From an uncultured Agathobacter sp. (lineage in GTDB: Bacteria; Bacillota; Clostridia; Lachnospirales; Lachnospiraceae), in NCBI GenBank assembly GCA_934358675.1, contig CAKRKX010000083.1:1-10160 (forward strand): a DNA stretch of 10,160 bases, read 5' to 3'. A program made the translations under genes and the position numbers. Below, one piece after another: positions 7,325 through 10,160 of this stretch. The number at the start of each line of letters is the position of its first letter. The first letter of the stretch is position 1. The notes beneath the pieces were generated by a model that worked only from the letters and a program-made list of their open reading frames with translations, made no database searches and was not told the origin of the DNA.

Positions 7325-7336
7325 TCAATTTCATAT

Positions 7337-7410
7337 GGCGAGGTGGCTCAACTGGCTAGAGCGTCCGGTTCATACCCGGGAGGTTGAGAGTTCGAGTCTC
7401 TCCCTCGCTA
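7337..7410 (+). tRNA. tRNA-Met (anticodon CAT, elongator type)
   Basis: Complete 74-nt cloverleaf. Acceptor stem GGCGAGG with CCTCGCT (G1-U72 wobble at the end), D arm GCTC-AACTGGCTA-GAGC, anticodon stem TCCGG/CCGGG with loop TTCATAC (CAT at 7371-7373), variable loop AGGTT, T arm GAGAG-TTCGAGT-CTCTC, discriminator A7410, no encoded CCA. The anticodon stem lacks the three stacked G-C pairs of an initiator, so this is an elongator. A lysidine-modified tRNA-Ile(CAT) cannot be wholly excluded, but the CGG-TTCATAC-CCG region is Met-like. Confidence 0.93.
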
Positions 7411-7417
7411 CTACATG

Positions 7418-7444
7418 AGCTTGCGAAGTATCGCAAGCTTTTTT
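7418..7444 (+). terminator. Rho-independent terminator of the tRNA operon
   Basis: AGCTTGCGA (7418-7426), loop AGTA, TCGCAAGCT (7431-7439): a perfect 9-bp stem running into TTTTTT (7439-7444). It ends 25 nt before the next start codon. Confidence 0.9.
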
Positions 7445-7469
7445 GATTCATAGGAAAGGAAGAAAAGAG

Positions 7470-8330
7470 ATGAGAATTGCAGTAACATACGACAATGGAG
7501 AAGTATTTCAGCATTTTGGACATACGGAGACTTTTAAGATTTATGAGGTAGAGGACAACAAAGTTATCTCTTCGGAAGTGATCGGTTCGAACGGAAGCGG
7601 ACACGGTGCGCTGGCGGGACTTCTGGATGAGCATGCAATCGATGTATTGATCTGTGGAGGAATCGGCGGAGGAGCACAGAGTGCTTTGGCGGAGCGCGGA
7701 ATCGAGCTTTGTGCAGGAGCAAGCGGAGACGCTGATGAGGCAGTGGAAGCATATCTGAGAGGTGAACTGGTCAATACCGGAGCCAATTGCAATCATCATG
7801 GCGAGGGACATACCTGCGGCGATCACGGGGACGGACATAGCTGCGGCGGACATGAAGAAGGTCATAGCTGTGGCGGATGCGGTGCGCACAACACGATCGA
7901 AGGCAAGAATGTCGGAAAGACATGCAAGACGCATTACAGAGGAACGTTCAATGACGGAACACAGTTTGATTCTTCTTATGACAGAGGAGAACCGCTTGAG
8001 TTCGTCTGCGGAGCAGGAATGATGATCAAAGGCTTTGATGCGGCGGTTGCCAATATGGAAGTCGGAGAGAAAGTTGACGTGCATCTGATGCCGGAGGAGG
8101 CATACGGAGAGGCTGATCCTCAGGCGATCTTTACGATTGAGCTTGCACAGCTTCCGGGTTCGGAGGAACTGGAAGCAGGACAGCAGGTATATCTGCAGAA
8201 TGCATACGGACAGCCGTTTCCGGTAAAAGTCGTTGAGAAGAATGAAGAGACGATCACATTTGATGCCAACCACGAGATGGCAGGTAAGGAATTGAATTTT
8301 ACGATTGAATTAGTAGAAGTTTCCGAATAA
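7470..8330 (+). CDS. Fusion: NifX-like domain, Cys/His repeat linker, SlyD-like FKBP prolyl isomerase
   Basis: Protein of 286 aa with three parts. Residues 1-105 resemble the dinitrogenase Fe-Mo cofactor biosynthesis fold (NifX/NafY/NifB C-terminus): MRIAVTYDNG, QHFGHTE, then VLICGGIGGGA and GASGDADEAVEAYLRG. Residues 107-140 hold 8 His and 5 Cys, arranged as three 9-residue repeats of the form x-x-G-H-x-C-G-x-H/C (111-137). Residues 142-286 are a FKBP domain of the SlyD kind: HYRGTFNDGTQFDSS (Tyr156, Phe166, Asp167), Phe178, GAGMMIKGFD, then EEAYGEADP, an IF-type insert, and the closing NHEMAGKELNF. SlyD proteins are prolyl isomerase chaperones with a C-terminal metal-binding tail; here the metal-binding stretch precedes the isomerase. 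A cytoplasmic metal or metal-cofactor chaperone is the likely role, but this is inferred; no nitrogenase genes are present. ATG 7470 has an AGGA-rich site about 9 nt upstream. No own promoter is clear between the tRNA terminator and this gene. Confidence 0.88.
   Translation: MRIAVTYDNGEVFQHFGHTETFKIYEVEDNKVISSEVIGSNGSGHGALAGLLDEHAIDVLICGGIGGGAQSALAERGIELCAGASGDADEAVEAYLRGELVNTGANCNHHGEGHTCGDHGDGHSCGGHEEGHSCGGCGAHNTIEGKNVGKTCKTHYRGTFNDGTQFDSSYDRGEPLEFVCGAGMMIKGFDAAVANMEVGEKVDVHLMPEEAYGEADPQAIFTIELAQLPGSEELEAGQQVYLQNAYGQPFPVKVVEKNEETITFDANHEMAGKELNFTIELVEVSE
7800..7880 (+). repeat. Three 27-bp in-frame repeats encoding the His/Cys linker
   Basis: Three consecutive 27-bp units encode GEGHTCGDH, GDGHSCGGH and EEGHSCGGC (residues 111-137). 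Units two and three are most alike at the DNA level (GGACATAGCTGCGGCGGA against GGTCATAGCTGTGGCGGA). The pattern fits internal duplication of a metal-binding unit. Confidence 0.85.
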
Positions 8331-8352
8331 AATAAAAATAGTAGTTAAGAAC

Positions 8353-8387
8353 AAATCCCAACAGAAAAACTGATCTGTTGGGATTTT
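8353..8387 (+). terminator. Strong intergenic hairpin, probable weak terminator
   Basis: AAATCCCAACAG (8353-8364), a 10-nt loop, CTGTTGGGATTT (8375-8386): a perfect 12-bp stem. Only four T follow (8384-8387, partly inside the stem), so termination may be partial. The next gene's ribosome binding site (AAGAGGA, 8393-8399) begins 6 nt later. It lies 22 nt after the stop of the NifX-SlyD fusion. Confidence 0.6.
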
Positions 8388-8405
8388 AAGTCAAGAGGAA
8401 AAAAT

Positions 8406-9455
8406 ATGCTGCGACCAAAGATAGGACTCGACTGGGACGACGTGACCGCCCCGTTCAACAGTATCGCCATCCGTATGGCGAACGAAAAATATAACATAGA
8501 ACCGCCGCTTACCATCGAGGAGATCACCTCGTGGGAGAACACGGGACGGGCTTCCGTGATCAAGGAATTTTATGCCGATGAGGAATTGTATGAGAGGCAG
8601 GAAGTGTCGGAGAAAAATAAGCGCGCGATCAGAAGGTTAATGGAGATTGCGGACGTGTATTTTATTACCGCCGCGTATCCGCAGTTTATGGGCATCCGTG
8701 CAAAGCAGATCCTTGAGGCGTTCCCAGAGTTCCCACCGGAGAACATTATTCTTGGCAACGCGAAGAATCTCGTACAGTTTGACATCATATTGGATGATGC
8801 GATCCACAACGTGCTCGAGACGCCTGCAACCTATCCGGTGCTGATGAGAAAGCCGTGGAACTGGAAGATGACGGGACTTCTTTCGGTCAACAATCTGACG
8901 GAGTTTGTCTCGCTCGTAAAGCAGATCATCCGCGCATTGCAGTCGCGCCCGGGCAGGATTGAGAATCCGTCGGTGCTCGCATTGGTCGGACCGTCCGGAT
9001 CGGGGAAAAGTGCTATTACAAAGAAGCTTTGTGAGGACACGCGTTTTGCAAGTCCGAAGACCTACTGTACGAAGCAGAGTGACAAGCATCATTTCCTGAC
9101 GGAGGAAGAGTTTGAGAAACAGAATTTCTTCGAGCGCACGATGTATGCAGGAATTAAGTACGGAACGAAGAAGGAAGATATTCAGGCGGTGCTCGATGAG
9201 GGACAGTATGTGGTGATGCCGCTTGACATGTGCGGGGCGATCGCGATGAAGCGTCATTTCCCGACGGCGATCATCTATATCAACAAGGACAAGGAGTGCC
9301 TGATCAGGGACATCTTAGAGGAAGACTTTACGGTGGAAGAGAAGACACTTCGCATTTTATCGATCGATGCGGAGAAGCGGAACCGTGAGATCTGTGATTA
9401 TGTGGTCGAGAATTCGGACGAAAACGGATTGCAGCGTGTGATGGATTTGCTATAA
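8406..9455 (+). CDS. Fusion: HAD 5'(3')-deoxyribonucleotidase-like domain with guanylate-kinase-like domain
   Basis: Protein of 349 aa with two enzyme-like halves. Residues 1-175 resemble the NT5C-type HAD nucleotidases, which dephosphorylate (deoxy)nucleoside monophosphates: motif I D9-W-D11-D12, motif II T88 in FITAAYP, a probable motif III Lys120 and motif IV DIILDDA (Asp126, Asp130, Asp131). Residues 190-349 resemble guanylate kinase: P-loop GPSGSGKS (Gly195-Ser202, Lys201), FLTEEEFE (231-237), YAGIKYGTKKEDI (247-259), PLDMCGA (272-278) and a C-terminal R-x-x-E...Y-x-V-x-N helix region. The GMP-binding loop normally carries Arg residues in a T-x-R-x-x-R pattern; here that stretch reads TYCTKQSDKHHF (219-230) without Arg, so GMP as substrate is doubtful. 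Both halves act on nucleotides in characterised relatives; the joint substrate is unknown. ATG 8406 follows AAGAGGA by 6 nt. No transmembrane or signal segment is seen. Confidence 0.8.
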   Translation: MLRPKIGLDWDDVTAPFNSIAIRMANEKYNIEPPLTIEEITSWENTGRASVIKEFYADEELYERQEVSEKNKRAIRRLMEIADVYFITAAYPQFMGIRAKQILEAFPEFPPENIILGNAKNLVQFDIILDDAIHNVLETPATYPVLMRKPWNWKMTGLLSVNNLTEFVSLVKQIIRALQSRPGRIENPSVLALVGPSGSGKSAITKKLCEDTRFASPKTYCTKQSDKHHFLTEEEFEKQNFFERTMYAGIKYGTKKEDIQAVLDEGQYVVMPLDMCGAIAMKRHFPTAIIYINKDKECLIRDILEEDFTVEEKTLRILSIDAEKRNREICDYVVENSDENGLQRVMDLL

Positions 9456-9488
9456 ATAAAGCTTATAACCAGCTATAAAAATAAAGAA

Positions 9489-9518
9489 CTAACACTTTTC
9501 CTATGGAAATGGTATGAT
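9489..9518 (+). promoter_or_regulatory. Extended -10 promoter ahead of metY
   Basis: TATGAT (9513-9518) preceded by TG at 9510-9511 (extended -10), with CTAACA (9489-9494, 4 of 6 consensus positions) at 18 bp. Transcription would start near 9525, giving a leader of about 77 nt. The leader contains a short GGAC...GTCC dyad but no recognisable S-box or T-box. The gap 9456-9488 after the nucleotidase fusion has no clear terminator. Confidence 0.5.
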
Positions 9519-9601
9519 TTAACCAAGTTAAGGGACGGACATAAAAAAGTCCTCCAAAGAATCAGAAAAAAGAAGGATTTCAGGAAAAGGAGATAATTAT
9601 T

Positions 9602-10160
9602 ATGGCAAAGAAACATTACGCAGACAGAAATTTAAAATTTGAGACATTACAGTTACATGTTGGACAGGAGAGCGCTGATCCGGTTACCGATGCAAGAGCA
9701 GTTCCGATCTACCTTACATCTTCTTATGTATTCCACAACAGCCAGCATGCTGCTGACCGTTTCGGATTAAGAGATGCCGGTAACATTTACGGTCGTCTGA
9801 CCAACCCAACAGAGGACATTTTCGAGCAGAGAATCGCAGCACTTGAGGGAGGCGTTGCAGCACTTGCTGTTGGTTCCGGTGCAGCTGCATTAACTTATGC
9901 ATTTCAGGCTGTTGCTCATGCAGGAGATCACATCGTAGCAGCAAAGAACATCTACGGTGGAACATACAACCTCTTAGCTCACACACTTCCGGATTACGGC
10001 ATCGAGGCAACTTTCGTAGATCCTTTTGATTACGCAGGAATCGAAGCTGCGATCAAGGAGAATACAAAGGCAATCGAGATCGAAACACTCGGTAACCCGA
10101 ACTCAGAAGTTGTAGATATCGAGAAGATCGCAGGAATCGCTCATGCACACGGCATTCCGC
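9602..10160 (+). CDS. metY: O-acetylhomoserine sulfhydrylase (aminocarboxypropyltransferase), 5' part, cut by window edge
   Basis: PLP-dependent Cys/Met-metabolism enzyme that makes homocysteine from O-acetylhomoserine and sulfide, feeding methionine synthesis; some members also have cysteine synthase activity. The first 186 codons are present, under half of the usual 420-430 aa. Family landmarks: KFETLQLHVGQE near the N-terminus, DPVTDARAVPIY, GNIYGRLTNPT, ALEGGVAALAVGSGAAA, NIYGGTYNL and ETLGNPNSEVVDIE. The PLP lysine lies beyond the window. ATG 9602 follows AAGGAG (9587-9592) by 9 nt. Codon choice (many GCA, GTT, GGA, CTT; few of the GCG/CGC codons frequent in neighbours) suggests high expression. 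The product methylated by MetH is homocysteine, which links this gene to metH upstream, although tRNAs and two unrelated genes lie between. Confidence 0.93.
   Translation, partial: MAKKHYADRNLKFETLQLHVGQESADPVTDARAVPIYLTSSYVFHNSQHAADRFGLRDAGNIYGRLTNPTEDIFEQRIAALEGGVAALAVGSGAAALTYAFQAVAHAGDHIVAAKNIYGGTYNLLAHTLPDYGIEATFVDPFDYAGIEAAIKENTKAIEIETLGNPNSEVVDIEKIAGIAHAHGIP

Noticed and set aside
7337..7410. CAT-anticodon tRNA as initiator tRNA-fMet.
   Set aside because: The anticodon stem lacks the three consecutive G-C pairs, and the end pair is G-U instead of the C-A mismatch typical of bacterial initiators.
7470..7785. NifX-like domain as a sign of a nitrogen fixation cluster.
   Set aside because: No nifH, nifD, nifK, nifE, nifN or nifB is present; this domain family is widespread outside nitrogen fixers.
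7356..8273. Minus-strand frame of 305 codons over the NifX-SlyD gene.
   Set aside because: It runs into the tRNA-Met gene and its terminator and has no protein-family features; the plus-strand fusion explains the region.

Overview
The window looks like a chromosomal segment of a gut-type Firmicute, most likely a Lachnospiraceae (Clostridium cluster XIVa) relative. This is inferred from moderate GC content, strong AGGAGG-like ribosome binding sites, a SpoVB-type flippase, a MetH without a reactivation domain, tRNAs without encoded CCA, and the style of the fusion proteins. No phage, IS, CRISPR, rRNA or plasmid signature is visible. The species cannot be named from this sequence alone.

Layout. 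Positions 1-124 are the leader of a lipoprotein gene (125-910, +) of unknown function. It converges, with a 17-bp overlap, on a SpoVB/PST-type polysaccharide flippase (894-2237, -; probably a TTG start). Divergent from the flippase is a NifS-type cysteine desulfurase (2294-3439, +). It converges on a Cof-type HAD phosphatase (3530-4387, -) that has its own terminator and a good sigma-A promoter. A 281-bp divergent spacer (4388-4668) separates the phosphatase from metH (4669-7131, +), the cobalamin-dependent methionine synthase. Next comes a two-gene tRNA operon, Val(TAC) and elongator Met(CAT), with a perfect-consensus promoter (TTGACA-17-TATAAT) and a strong terminator. Three + strand protein genes follow: a NifX-like/Cys-His-rich/SlyD-like fusion (7470-8330), a deoxyribonucleotidase-like HAD fused to a guanylate-kinase-like domain (8406-9455), and the 5' part of metY, O-acetylhomoserine sulfhydrylase (9602 to the window edge).

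How the genes may work together. Three enzymes concern sulfur and methionine: the desulfurase mobilises sulfur from cysteine, MetY makes homocysteine from O-acetylhomoserine and sulfide, and MetH methylates homocysteine. They are not one operon; each appears to have its own control region, so the link is thematic. No S-box or T-box leader was recognised ahead of metH or metY.

The least ordinary content is the two adjacent fusion proteins. One joins a FeMo-cofactor-biosynthesis-like (NifX/NafY) domain to a SlyD-like prolyl isomerase through three 9-residue His/Cys repeats, which suggests a metal-handling chaperone. The other joins a nucleotidase to a guanylate-kinase-like domain that lacks the usual Arg pair of the GMP-binding loop. 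Neither fusion's function can be fixed from sequence.
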